Part shown: positions 15,849 to 23,701 of the stretch, piece by piece | Layout: each line of letters starts with the position of its first letter | How positions within the stretch are numbered: position 1 is the stretch's first letter | Notes under the pieces: generated by a model | What the model saw: the letters and a program-made list of their open reading frames with translations, nothing else | What the model was told of the DNA's origin: nothing | Database searches by the model: none | Position numbers and translations under genes: made by a program | DNA from: Acidobacteriaceae bacterium UBA1795 | GTDB taxonomy: Bacteria; Acidobacteriota; Terriglobia; Terriglobales; Acidobacteriaceae | Direction of reading: 5' to 3' | Assembly (NCBI GenBank): GCA_002314435.1 | Contig: DCFV01000002.1 | Coordinates: forward strand, 1,364 to 35,808 | Length of the DNA: 34,445 bases

Positions 15849-17219
15849 ATGGCCTCATCCGCTGTTGCATTTGCTACCGAAAATCACGCCCGCTTTCTCA
15901 GCGAGCTGAAAGACCTGCTGCGCATTCCGTCTGTCTCTACGCTGCCCGAGCACGCGCTTGATTGCCAGCGTGCAGCCGAATTCCTGGCCGCCGAGCTCAC
16001 CCGCGTCGGCATGGAGAATGTCCGCATTCTGCCCACCGAAGGGCACCCTCTGGTCTACGCTGACTGGCTGCACGCCGCTGGTAAACCCACAGCGCTCTGC
16101 TACGGCCACTACGACGTGCAGCCCACCGACCCCATCGACGAGTGGCTCACGCCGCCTTTCGAGCCGACTGAGCGCAACGGCAACATCTACGCGCGCGGCG
16201 CAGTCGACGACAAGGGCCAGGTGTGGGCGCAGGTCAAGGCGCTCGAATCGCTACTGGCCGCGAACAAGGCCCTGCCCATCAACGTCCGCGTGCTCTTCGA
16301 GGGTGAGGAGGAAGTTGGCGGAGAGTCCATCGCCGCGTTCGTGGCGTCCAAGCCGCCCGAGCTCAAGTCTGACTTCGCGCTCGTTTCTGACACGGAACTG
16401 TTTGCGCCCGGCCTGCCCACGCTTTGCGTTGGCCTGCGCGGCATGATCTACACCGAAATCGAAGTCAACGGCGCCAAGACAGATCTGCACTCCGGCATGT
16501 ACGGCGGCGCCGCGCCCAATCCATTCTTCGCGCTGGCGCAGATTATCGCCAAGCTCAAGGACGAGAACGGTCACATCCTCATCCCCGGCTTCTACGACGA
16601 CATGATTCCGCCAAGCCCCGAAGAGATGGCGGCATGGAAGAGCCTGCCCTTCGACGAAGAGCACTATCGCGTCACCGAAGTCGGTTCGCGGCAACTTGTG
16701 GGCGAGGCCGGATACAGCGTACTTGAGCGCACCTGGGCGCGGCCCACGCTCGACGTGCACGGCATCCCTGGCGGGTTCACCGGCGCCGGTGCCAAGACGG
16801 TGATTCCTGCCAAGGCACTGGCCAAGGTGTCCATGCGCCTTGTCCCGGGCCAAACTCCGGCCAAGGCCTACGCGCAGTTCAAGGCCTATGTGGAGCAGAT
16901 CGCGCCCGCTGGTGTTGACGTCACCGTGCGCCTCATCCACTCCGGCGATCCGTGCCTCGTTCGCGTCGACAACCCATACATTCAGGCGGCCACGCGCGCA
17001 TTGCACGAGGTGTGGCAAAAGGACACTGTCTTCATCCGTTCCGGCGGCTCCATTCCCATTGTCGGTGACTTCGATCGCCACCTCGGCATTCCCAGCGTCA
17101 TGATGGGCTTCGGCCTGCCCGACGACAACATCCACGCGCCGAATGAGAAATTCAACCTGAAGAACTTTGAACTGGGCATCCGCTCGCTGATCCGCTTCCT
17201 CGAAGAGGCTGCGGTCTGA
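15849..17219 (+). CDS. M20 family metallo-dipeptidase
   Basis: A 456-residue cytoplasmic di-zinc peptidase of the M20 family (CPG2/carnosinase-like dipeptidase group). Metal ligands and catalytic residues can be followed in order: His in YGHYDVQPTD, Asp in GAVDDKGQ, the catalytic Glu pair in FEGEEEVGGES, Asp in VSDTELFAPG and a C-terminal His in DDNIHAPNEKF. The lid/dimerisation domain is inserted in the middle (DLHSGMYGGAAPNP to about PGQTPAKAY). ATG 15849 has AAGGGAG at 15835-15841; an upstream in-frame TTG at 15813 has no such support. A TATACT at 15808-15813 could be its -10 box. The stop codon overlaps the mobA start by one base (TGATG), so the two are translationally linked. Confidence 0.92.
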   Translation: MASSAVAFATENHARFLSELKDLLRIPSVSTLPEHALDCQRAAEFLAAELTRVGMENVRILPTEGHPLVYADWLHAAGKPTALCYGHYDVQPTDPIDEWLTPPFEPTERNGNIYARGAVDDKGQVWAQVKALESLLAANKALPINVRVLFEGEEEVGGESIAAFVASKPPELKSDFALVSDTELFAPGLPTLCVGLRGMIYTEIEVNGAKTDLHSGMYGGAAPNPFFALAQIIAKLKDENGHILIPGFYDDMIPPSPEEMAAWKSLPFDEEHYRVTEVGSRQLVGEAGYSVLERTWARPTLDVHGIPGGFTGAGAKTVIPAKALAKVSMRLVPGQTPAKAYAQFKAYVEQIAPAGVDVTVRLIHSGDPCLVRVDNPYIQAATRALHEVWQKDTVFIRSGGSIPIVGDFDRHLGIPSVMMGFGLPDDNIHAPNEKFNLKNFELGIRSLIRFLEEAAV

Positions 17220-17878
17220 TGCAGCCAGACTGCGTCGGCTTTGTGCTCGCGGGAGGGCTCTCCTCTCGCATGGGTACAGACAAGGCGCTGGTTCCGCTGG
17301 GGGGTGAGCCACTCATCGCGCATGCGCTGTGCATCCTGCACGAGGCCAACCTCGAGCCGCACATTGCCGGAGCACGTTCGCCCCTCGCGCACTTTGCGCC
17401 AGTAGTTGAGGATGCAGGCCAGGGGCCGCTGGGCGGCATCTGTGCCGCGCTCGCTTCCACGCAGGCCCGGTGGGCCGTCTTTCTCCCCGTCGATCAGCCG
17501 CTGCTGCCGCCGTCGCTCCTGCGTGAACTGCTGTGGCACGCGCAGGTGACGGGCGCAGTGGCAACCGTTCCCCGCGTCAGCGGTTTTACCGAAACATTCC
17601 CAGCCGTCGTAGATAGAGCAGCGCTTTCGTCCCTCGAGGCTGCGCTGGCCGCAGGTGCAGGTGGCTGCTTCCGGGCCTTGCAGACTGCGGCACAGCAACT
17701 CGGCCGCCTATTCAGCGCGGTGCCGCTGGAACTGCTTATTCAGGCAGGGCAGCTGGAGCACCAGTCCGCGTTGCCGCCCACATTGTGGTTTGTAAATCTG
17801 AATGCCCCCATGCAGATCGCGCGCGCTGAAGCGCTTCTTGCTCGACGTGATCCTGCCGACCGCGATCGCGTAAGCTGA
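17219..17878 (+). CDS. mobA: Molybdenum cofactor guanylyltransferase
   Basis: Transfers GMP from GTP to molybdopterin to form the bis-MGD cofactor precursor. The 219-residue protein begins with the nucleotidyltransferase signature FVLAGGLSSRMGTDKAL (about 8-24), where Arg17 and Lys22 contact the nucleotide. The metal-binding acidic residue follows in FLPVDQPLLP (about 92-101), and WFVNLNAPMQIARAEALL matches the C-terminal N-x-N-x-P segment. The middle part is less conserved, as usual, with a somewhat divergent Ala/Leu-rich stretch. A single-base overlap joins it to the dipeptidase gene. No molybdoenzyme or other Moco gene is in this window. MobA-like cytidylyl- or adenylyltransferases share the signature, so this is the best rather than the only reading. 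Confidence 0.82.
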   Translation: MQPDCVGFVLAGGLSSRMGTDKALVPLGGEPLIAHALCILHEANLEPHIAGARSPLAHFAPVVEDAGQGPLGGICAALASTQARWAVFLPVDQPLLPPSLLRELLWHAQVTGAVATVPRVSGFTETFPAVVDRAALSSLEAALAAGAGGCFRALQTAAQQLGRLFSAVPLELLIQAGQLEHQSALPPTLWFVNLNAPMQIARAEALLARRDPADRDRVS

Positions 17879-17886
17879 GTGCAGAC

Positions 17887-18741
17887 GTGTCCCACTTGCC
17901 CATCAAATCGGATTTCACCAGAGCGCTCGACGACGGCGTTGACGGCACGCTTGCGTCCGCATCTGCCGTCGCTGCAGCGGCGCCCGATGCCGAACCCATC
18001 ATCGTTTTCGACCGCGTTTTCATCGCGTTCGATGACAACGCCGTGCTGGAAGACGTTAGCTTTCATGTGGACCGCGGGCAGACGCTCTGCATTTTGGGTC
18101 GAAGCGGCGTAGGCAAGTCGGTTTCGCTGCGCATTCTCATGGGCTTTCTCAAGCCGGACTCCGGCTCTGTGCGCGTTGACGGCAAGGAAATAACTGGCTA
18201 CACCGAAGACGAGATGCAGGAGGTGCGCAAGCACATCACCATGGTGTTCCAGAACGGTGCACTGTTCGACTCGCTCAGCGTCCGCGAGAACGTGGCCTTT
18301 CCGCTGCGCGAGCGCGGCGGACTGGACGAAGAGCAGGTGCAACAGATCGTCGATCGGCTCATCGGGCTGGTGGGCGCCGACGACGTGGTCGATGACCTGC
18401 CCGCGAGCCTCTCCACCGGCCGCCGCCGCGCCGTGGCCATGGCGCGTGCCCTTGCCTCGCAGCCTGAAGTGGTGCTCTACGACGAGCCGACCACCATGGT
18501 CGATCCCATCATCGCCCGCCGGCTGGGTGACATTATTCAGCGCCTTAAGCGTCAACTCGGCTTCACCAGCATCGTCGTCACCCACGACATGCGCTTTGCC
18601 AAGCGCCTGGCCGATACCGTGCTCTTCCTCCATCAAGGCCACGCTGCTTACTTTGGGCCGTTGGCCGGCTTCCTCGATTCAGAGGACCCGCATATTCGCG
18701 AGTTCCTGACGCTCGACGCCTACGTGCTCCCCGGCGTTTAG
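17887..18741 (+). CDS. ABC transporter ATPase, MlaF/Ttg2A-like, without neighbouring permease
   Basis: A 284-residue ATP-binding subunit resembling MlaF of the MCE-type phospholipid transporters. After a 38-residue variable leader come Walker A GRSGVGKS (71-78), a Q-loop VFQNGALFDSLSVRENVAFPL typical of the Mla group, Walker B VVLYDEP (195-201) and the switch His233 (VVTHDM). The signature motif reads LSTGRRR (175-181) where most relatives have LSGGM/Q, and the D-loop reads TTMVDP instead of TTGLDP. The start is GTG 17887, 8 bases after mobA; no strong ribosome binding site. MlaE and MlaD partners are absent on both sides: mobA precedes it and a sugar-transferase remnant then nadE follow. The partner permease must be encoded elsewhere, if it is a transporter subunit. 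Confidence 0.85.
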   Translation: MSHLPIKSDFTRALDDGVDGTLASASAVAAAAPDAEPIIVFDRVFIAFDDNAVLEDVSFHVDRGQTLCILGRSGVGKSVSLRILMGFLKPDSGSVRVDGKEITGYTEDEMQEVRKHITMVFQNGALFDSLSVRENVAFPLRERGGLDEEQVQQIVDRLIGLVGADDVVDDLPASLSTGRRRAVAMARALASQPEVVLYDEPTTMVDPIIARRLGDIIQRLKRQLGFTSIVVTHDMRFAKRLADTVLFLHQGHAAYFGPLAGFLDSEDPHIREFLTLDAYVLPGV

Positions 18742-18778
18742 CAGGGATTGATCTGGAAATTGCGCGTCTGCCATCGCC

Positions 18779-18990
18779 AGCGAAGTGAACGAATACAAGC
18801 TCGGCCATCTGCGCCGTCTCAATGTCACTTCGGGCATCACGGCCTTTGGCAGGCGCAGGCACATCAAGATCCGTCTTTCGACAGCCACGTCTCTCTCGAC
18901 CTGACGTACAACGAAAACTGGAGCCCCTGCCTCGACTTCCAGATCATGGTTCGCACCGTGGGCATGGTTCTCTCCGGCACCGGCTCCTCG
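18779..18990 (+). pseudogene. Frameshifted C-terminal remnant of a polyprenyl-phosphate sugar transferase
   Basis: Two reading frames together give the end of a bacterial sugar transferase (WcaJ/exopolysaccharide phosphoglycosyltransferase type), which starts glycan assembly on undecaprenyl phosphate. From 18782 one frame reads EVNEYKLGHLRRLNVTSGIT. From 18847 the next frame reads WQAQAHQDPSFDSHVSLDL and later DFQIMVRTVGMVLSGTGS. The family has T-G-L-W-Q across the junction, and restoring one missing G near 18841 (ACG-GGC-CTT-TGG) rejoins them, so a one-base deletion is the simplest explanation. The membrane and catalytic N-terminal parts are missing: the ABC ATPase gene ends at 18741. NWSPCLDF, where a tryptophan is usual, suggests further decay. 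The remnant ends about 28 bases before the nadE start and may now serve as its leader. Confidence 0.75.
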
Positions 18991-19018
18991 AGTCCCCGCG
19001 ACCGATTAAACTGGAACA

Positions 19019-20662
19019 GTGAAGATCGCTCTAGCCCAGATCAATCCCACCGTAGGGGATTTCACAGGCAACCTCGAAAAGATAGTCGCGGCGGCAGGCC
19101 GTGCAGCAGCGCAGGGGGCACGGCTTACCGTCTTCTCTGAGCTGGCCCTCTGCGGTTACCCTCCGGCAGACTTCCTTGAGAAGCCCAGCTTCCTCGCCCG
19201 CTGCCGCAGTGCCGTGAACGAACTGGCCGCTGCCACGCGCGAGCTGCCCACTGCTGTGTTGGCCGGCGTCGCCCTGCCGGCACCACCCGAATCCGGCAAG
19301 CCTGCAGTGAATGCGGCCGTTCTGATCGATCACGGCCGGCTCTTGCTCGAACAGCACAAACGCCTGCTGCCGTTCTACGACGTCTTCGACGAGCAGCGTT
19401 ACTTCCAGCCCGCAAAAACGCAGAAAGTGGTCGAGCTCGACAGCGTGCGCCTTGCCATCTCCATCTGCGAAGACACCTGGAACGACAAAAACTTCTGGCA
19501 GCGCCGCCTTTATTCCGTGGACCCCATGGAAGAGCTGATGCAGCAGAATCCGGCGATCCACATCAATCTCTCGTCGTCGCCCTTCTGGCACGGCAAGCGC
19601 GCCGTGCGCCGCGAAATGCTGGCTGCCATCGCCCGTCGTGACGGCATTCCGGTACTGATCACCAATCAGGTCGGCGGCAACGACAGCCTCATCTTCGATG
19701 GCTCCTCGTTCGCACTCGATGCGCGCGGCGAGGTGATCGCGCAGGCCGATTCATTTGTTGAGGACCTTGTGGTGGTGGACCCGTTCGCCGCACCGCCCAT
19801 CACCGTGGCAGCCGACGACGACACCGAGGCCGCCTATCGCGCTCTCGTGCTAGGCACGCGCGACTACATCCGCAAATGCGGCTTCCGCAAGGCCGTCGTG
19901 GGCCTCAGCGGCGGCATCGATTCAGCGCTCGTGGCCGCCATCGCCGTGGACGCGCTGGGCGCGGAGAATGTGCTCGGCATCGGCATGCCCAGCCCTTATT
20001 CGTCCGCCGGTTCCATTGACGACAGCCGCCACCTTGCAGCCAATCTCGGCATGTGTTTTGAGCTCATCGGTATCAGCGGCCTGTTCAGCGAGTATACGAA
20101 CGCTCTCGAGCCGCTCTTCGCCGGACTCAAGCCTGACACCACTGAGGAGAACATCCAGTCGCGGATTCGCGGCGGACTGCTCATGGCCCTCTCCAACAAG
20201 TTCAACGCCCTGGTGCTCACCACCGGCAACAAGTCAGAGATGGCCGTTGGTTACTGCACGCTTTACGGCGATATGGTCGGTGCTCTGGCCGTGATCGGCG
20301 ACCTGGTCAAGACGCGCGTCTACGCCGTCTGTCACTGGCTCAACCGCGAGCGCGAAGTCATTCCCGCTGCCATTCTCGAGAAACCACCCTCCGCCGAGTT
20401 GCGCCCAGACCAGAAAGACACCGATTCGCTGCCGCCCTATGACGTGCTCGACCCCATCGTCGAAGCCTACGTGGAGCGCTACGAGACGCCCGAACGCATC
20501 GTCGCCGAACACGGTTTCCCGCTACCGCTCGTCCAACAGGTGGTGCGCCTCATAGAACGGTCCGAATACAAACGCCAGCAGGCCGCGCCGGTCCTGAAGG
20601 TGACTTCCAAGTCGTTCGGCATGGGCCGCAGATTTCCCATTGCCGTAAAGGTTCAGGTATAA
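19019..20662 (+). CDS. nadE: Glutamine-dependent NAD+ synthetase
   Basis: Converts nicotinic acid adenine dinucleotide to NAD using ATP and ammonia freed from glutamine. The 547-residue protein is the two-domain type. The N-terminal nitrilase/CN-hydrolase domain has the catalytic triad Glu41 (FSELALCGYPP), Lys114 (EQHKRLLP) and Cys150 (SICEDTW). The C-terminal synthetase domain starts near residue 270, with the P-loop SGGIDS at 297-302, GIGMPSPYSS and TTGNKSEMAVGYCTLYGDM. It ends with LIERSEYKRQQAAPVLKVT and GMGRRFPIAV, both standard. The start is GTG 19019 at the beginning of the homology; only a weak CTGGAA precedes it. It follows the sugar-transferase remnant, so its promoter may lie in or before that remnant. 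Confidence 0.97.
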   Translation: MKIALAQINPTVGDFTGNLEKIVAAAGRAAAQGARLTVFSELALCGYPPADFLEKPSFLARCRSAVNELAAATRELPTAVLAGVALPAPPESGKPAVNAAVLIDHGRLLLEQHKRLLPFYDVFDEQRYFQPAKTQKVVELDSVRLAISICEDTWNDKNFWQRRLYSVDPMEELMQQNPAIHINLSSSPFWHGKRAVRREMLAAIARRDGIPVLITNQVGGNDSLIFDGSSFALDARGEVIAQADSFVEDLVVVDPFAAPPITVAADDDTEAAYRALVLGTRDYIRKCGFRKAVVGLSGGIDSALVAAIAVDALGAENVLGIGMPSPYSSAGSIDDSRHLAANLGMCFELIGISGLFSEYTNALEPLFAGLKPDTTEENIQSRIRGGLLMALSNKFNALVLTTGNKSEMAVGYCTLYGDMVGALAVIGDLVKTRVYAVCHWLNREREVIPAAILEKPPSAELRPDQKDTDSLPPYDVLDPIVEAYVERYETPERIVAEHGFPLPLVQQVVRLIERSEYKRQQAAPVLKVTSKSFGMGRRFPIAVKVQV

Positions 20663-20666
20663 GCTT

Positions 20667-20690
20667 AAAGGCGGGAGAAAACCCGTCTTT
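20667..20690 (+). other. Hairpin between nadE and the DsbA-like gene
   Basis: AAAGGCGGG and CCCGTCTTT pair over 9 positions (one G-T) around an AGAAAA loop, right after the nadE stop codon and directly before the AGAGGAG ribosome binding site of the next gene. It could end part of the nadE transcript or shield that site. No T-run follows. Confidence 0.4.
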
Positions 20691-20704
20691 AGAGGAGATT
20701 CAGC

Positions 20705-21682
20705 TTGATTCGTCGTTCGACTCGTATTGCCGGCGCTGCCGCGCTGGCTGTTCTCGTTCTGCCCGTCTACAGTGCGCTCGCTCAGGAGCAGGTTCCCGCG
20801 GCACCAACCGCTGCAGCGCCCGCGGCCCCGACGTTCCCCAAGCCCGACCCGGCCAACTTCACCGCGTCCGCTCCCACCCAGGACACGATCAATGGCTTCC
20901 TTCAGACCAGCTGGGGCTACGATCCGGACCGGATGTGGCAGGTCCAGGCCATTCTGAAGACGCCCGTCGAAGGCATCAGCAAGGTGGTTGTGCTCATCGC
21001 CGACAAGTCCGGCAACCAGAAGCCCGCCGCACTGCAATTCTTCGCGCTGCCTGATGGCAAGCACATCATCGCCGGCGACGACGTACTCCCATTCGGCGAT
21101 CATCCCTACGCTGACGCCCGCGCCAAGCTGCAGCAGCAGGCCGATGGCGCCTACAAGGGGGCCGCCTCCAAGGATCTCGAATTGGTTGAGTTCGCTGACT
21201 TCCAGTGCCCGCACTGCAAGGATGCGCAGGCCAACATGGACAAGCTCGCCGTCGACTTTCCCAAGGCGCGCATTGTGTTCCAGAACTATCCGCTGGAGCG
21301 AATTCACCCCGCCTCTTCTACAGCAGCCAGCTACGGTGCATGTGTGACCAAGCTGGGAGGCAGCAACGCCTTCTTCCAGTACGCGTCTGCCGTGTTTGAC
21401 GCACAGGACGGGTTGTCCTCTGCGGATGGTGTCACGCTGACGCTGAACAGCGCGGTTACCAAGGCCGGTCTTGATCCTGCCAAGGTCGCCGCCTGCGCTG
21501 CCACGCCCGCAGTGCACGATCAGGTTGAAGCCTCCGTGAAACTGGCGCAGGATCTCAATATCAACCAGACACCCACCCTGATGGTGAACGGCCGACAGGT
21601 TCCGCTCGGCGGCGTTCCCTACGAGACCATCAAGAAGATCGTCGAGTATCAGGCCAAGATCGACGGCGTCGCCGCGCAGTAA
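20705..21682 (+). CDS. Secreted DsbA-like thioredoxin-fold protein
   Basis: A 325-residue periplasmic protein. A signal peptide (cleavage near ALAQ, residue 26-27) is followed by an Ala/Pro-rich linker and an N-terminal domain of about 90 residues (55-145). Then comes a thioredoxin_4/DsbA-like domain with active site CPHC (Cys168, Cys171) in FADFQCPHCKDAQ and the cis-proline loop NQTPTLMVNG. The central region has the extra helices of DsbA relatives, and KLAQDLNINQTPT is typical of this group. It probably forms or exchanges disulfides in exported proteins; a partner DsbB/VKOR is not in the window. The start is TTG 20705, well supported by AGAGGAG at 20691-20697. Transcription converges on the secretin gene, with a terminator between. 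Confidence 0.88.
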   Translation: MIRRSTRIAGAAALAVLVLPVYSALAQEQVPAAPTAAAPAAPTFPKPDPANFTASAPTQDTINGFLQTSWGYDPDRMWQVQAILKTPVEGISKVVVLIADKSGNQKPAALQFFALPDGKHIIAGDDVLPFGDHPYADARAKLQQQADGAYKGAASKDLELVEFADFQCPHCKDAQANMDKLAVDFPKARIVFQNYPLERIHPASSTAASYGACVTKLGGSNAFFQYASAVFDAQDGLSSADGVTLTLNSAVTKAGLDPAKVAACAATPAVHDQVEASVKLAQDLNINQTPTLMVNGRQVPLGGVPYETIKKIVEYQAKIDGVAAQ

Positions 21683-21706
21683 GCGTACGTCGGCCGCAGT
21701 TGTTCC

Positions 21707-21750
21707 GCCGAAGCCGGCTGCCCAGCATTGGGTTGTCGGCTTCGGCATTT
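21707..21750 (+). terminator. Intrinsic terminator between converging dsbA-like and secretin genes
   Basis: GCCGAAGCCG (21707-21716) and CGGCTTCGGC (21737-21746) form a perfect 10-bp stem, with an inner CCCA/TGGG pairing in the loop, followed by ATTTTCATT. It ends the plus-strand gene and may also slow minus-strand transcription. Confidence 0.75.
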
Positions 21751-21775
21751 TCATTGTGAAGTATTGCAGCAGGCT

Positions 21776-23701
21776 TCAGCGGGTAAAGCTGCCGCGATCG
21801 ATGCGCGTCATGCGTGTCCGGCCCGAGGCCACTGGCCCCTTCAGTACGTGCGGTGTCAACACCACCAGCAGCGAAGCATAATTCCTCGCCATGTCCTTGC
21901 CGGTCAAGTTGCTCATCCCTGGAATCTCGCTCAGTCCCGGGATGCCTGTCAGACTGCGGCTCTCTTCCTCACTGATCTCGCTTACCAGCAGGGCGCCCTC
22001 TCCAGCTTTCAGTGTTACAACGCCGGAGTAGCTGCGGTTGTTGAGAATCGGCATGCTGTCGATGGTGTTGCCGGAGAGCGCCGTCAGCTTCAGGTCCATG
22101 TTCAGTGCCACGTCGCCGTTGCGCATCACCTGGGGCCGTGCTTTCAGCGTCAGGCCCAGGTCCTGGTACTGAACTGCGGGAATGGTGGTGGTCGAAGTTG
22201 TGCTGGCCGCGAGCAGGGAAGCGAGCGCGCTCGAGGTGCCTGCCGCAGTCAAGCCGGAGGTGCTCGAGGCCAGGCCCGAGTACGAAGCCACCATGATCGG
22301 GTAGCGCGAACCGTTGCGCAGCGTCTCTTCCTGACCGTCGGCAAGCCGCAATCGCACATTGTCCAGCACGCGCGTCTCGCTTGAATTCAGAGCGAGCTGC
22401 AGCGTGGTCTCCCTTGGTGCAATGCCGGTGAGCGTGAGCCCTCCGCCAAAGGTGGCAATGCCGCCTCCGAACAGCGAGCTGGATACCGCCCCGGAAGCAA
22501 TCAGAATTCCTAAAATGGCCAGCGGGTCGTTGGCTGACGCCAGTCCAGAAGAGATGATCTGGTCCACTAGAGCCTGGTTGGCGCTCAGGATCGCCTGTTC
22601 TTCGGAATACACGTTGAAGGCCGTTATCTGTTGCGGCAATACCAAACCGGTATTGCGATCGTTGGTCTTGGCCAGCTGCAGAATTTGCACGTCGAGCATC
22701 ACCTGGTTTTGCCCGTCCAGCAGCCCCTTCATGGTGGCGTTGAAGGCGTCGAGCGTTTGCGGCAGAGCGCGCAGCGTGATCGTGTCCTTGCCTTCAAGGG
22801 CGGATACCTGCGGCACTCCAAACACGTTCTTGGCGATGTTGCTGATCTCGGTGAGCTCTTCCTTGCTCACGCCGGATAAATAAATGGTCTCGGTCTCCTG
22901 GCGCTGAAACTGATCGCGATTCGTCTTCGTGTCCCGGGCCACCACCACGCGATGCGGATCCAGCGTCACGCCGAAGGTGTTGGTCGTGTCTTCCAGAGCC
23001 TGCCGGGCCTGCGCAAACGTCGCGTCATCCAGATCGAAGCGCGCCGTGGTCGCCGGCACGCTCTGGTCCAGCGTGGCGTCAATACCGTAGGCCTTGTAGA
23101 CCTTTTGGATCAGCTCGCGGCGGTCGATCTTCAGATGAAAACTCTGTATGCGGGAGTTGGGCGCCAATCGTGGAGCCTTCTCCATGTAGTCGCCGGACCC
23201 AGCGTAGAGATCCCTGGGCAATGCTCTTGCCGCGTAGTCGGCCAACTCGTTCACGTGCTGGGCCACCTGCTCGTTCTTCGGGTCGAGCGTCCGGGCTTTT
23301 TCCAGTGCTGCGCGCGCCGCCGCTGCGTCGCTGCGGTTGCGCTCCTTGGCGGCCGACTGAATCAGCGACGTGACCAGGTGGCTCTTCGCCACCTGCGCTG
23401 CCAGCGCATAGTCGGTGTTATCCGGCACCAGCTTCGCAGCCTGCTCGTAGGCATTCATCGCGCGCTCGAACTCGGTGCGTTCGAACAGCTTGCTCGCTTC
23501 AATGTAGAGCTTGGCGGCACGGCGGCGGTCGCGGGTGCTGATCGGTCTGGAGGACGCAGGTTTCGATGACGTAGAGTCGCTGTTCGCGGGTGCGGTGGCG
23601 TCCGGCGCCGCCTGCGCAGGAGCAGCCTCTTGTGCCATGCTCGCAGCCGGCAACAGAAGGGCCGCCAGCAGGGCAGTGGCCCGGCGCAGGCTTCCGCTCA
23701 T
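21776..23701 (-). CDS. TPR-secretin protein (GspD/PilQ superfamily)
   Basis: A 641-residue outer-membrane secretin homologue. A signal peptide (cleavage near SMAQE, residue 23-24) and a Pro/Ser-rich stretch precede a TPR-like helical domain (about 57-165, YIEASKLFERTEFERAMNAYEQAAKL..). Then come N0/N1-type ring domains (about 180-340). The secretin beta domain covers about 390-630, with VQYQDLGLTLKARPQVMRNGDVALNMDLKL and GEGALLVSEISEEESRSLTGIPGLSEIPG, and a final LLVVLTPHVL segment, all typical of secretins. Such proteins form the outer gate of type II secretion or type IV pili. No pilus or secretion partners are adjacent, so the machine it serves is not known. The start overlaps the upstream HAD gene stop codon by 4 bases (ATGA at 23698-23701). 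Confidence 0.88.
   Translation of the reverse strand: MSGSLRRATALLAALLLPAASMAQEAAPAQAAPDATAPANSDSTSSKPASSRPISTRDRRRAAKLYIEASKLFERTEFERAMNAYEQAAKLVPDNTDYALAAQVAKSHLVTSLIQSAAKERNRSDAAAARAALEKARTLDPKNEQVAQHVNELADYAARALPRDLYAGSGDYMEKAPRLAPNSRIQSFHLKIDRRELIQKVYKAYGIDATLDQSVPATTARFDLDDATFAQARQALEDTTNTFGVTLDPHRVVVARDTKTNRDQFQRQETETIYLSGVSKEELTEISNIAKNVFGVPQVSALEGKDTITLRALPQTLDAFNATMKGLLDGQNQVMLDVQILQLAKTNDRNTGLVLPQQITAFNVYSEEQAILSANQALVDQIISSGLASANDPLAILGILIASGAVSSSLFGGGIATFGGGLTLTGIAPRETTLQLALNSSETRVLDNVRLRLADGQEETLRNGSRYPIMVASYSGLASSTSGLTAAGTSSALASLLAASTTSTTTIPAVQYQDLGLTLKARPQVMRNGDVALNMDLKLTALSGNTIDSMPILNNRSYSGVVTLKAGEGALLVSEISEEESRSLTGIPGLSEIPGMSNLTGKDMARNYASLLVVLTPHVLKGPVASGRTRMTRIDRGSFTR

Noticed and set aside
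9634..20662. nadK and nadE as a linked NAD operon
   Set aside because: They lie about 9.4 kb apart, with oppositely oriented genes between them, so their presence in the same window is not evidence of co-regulation.
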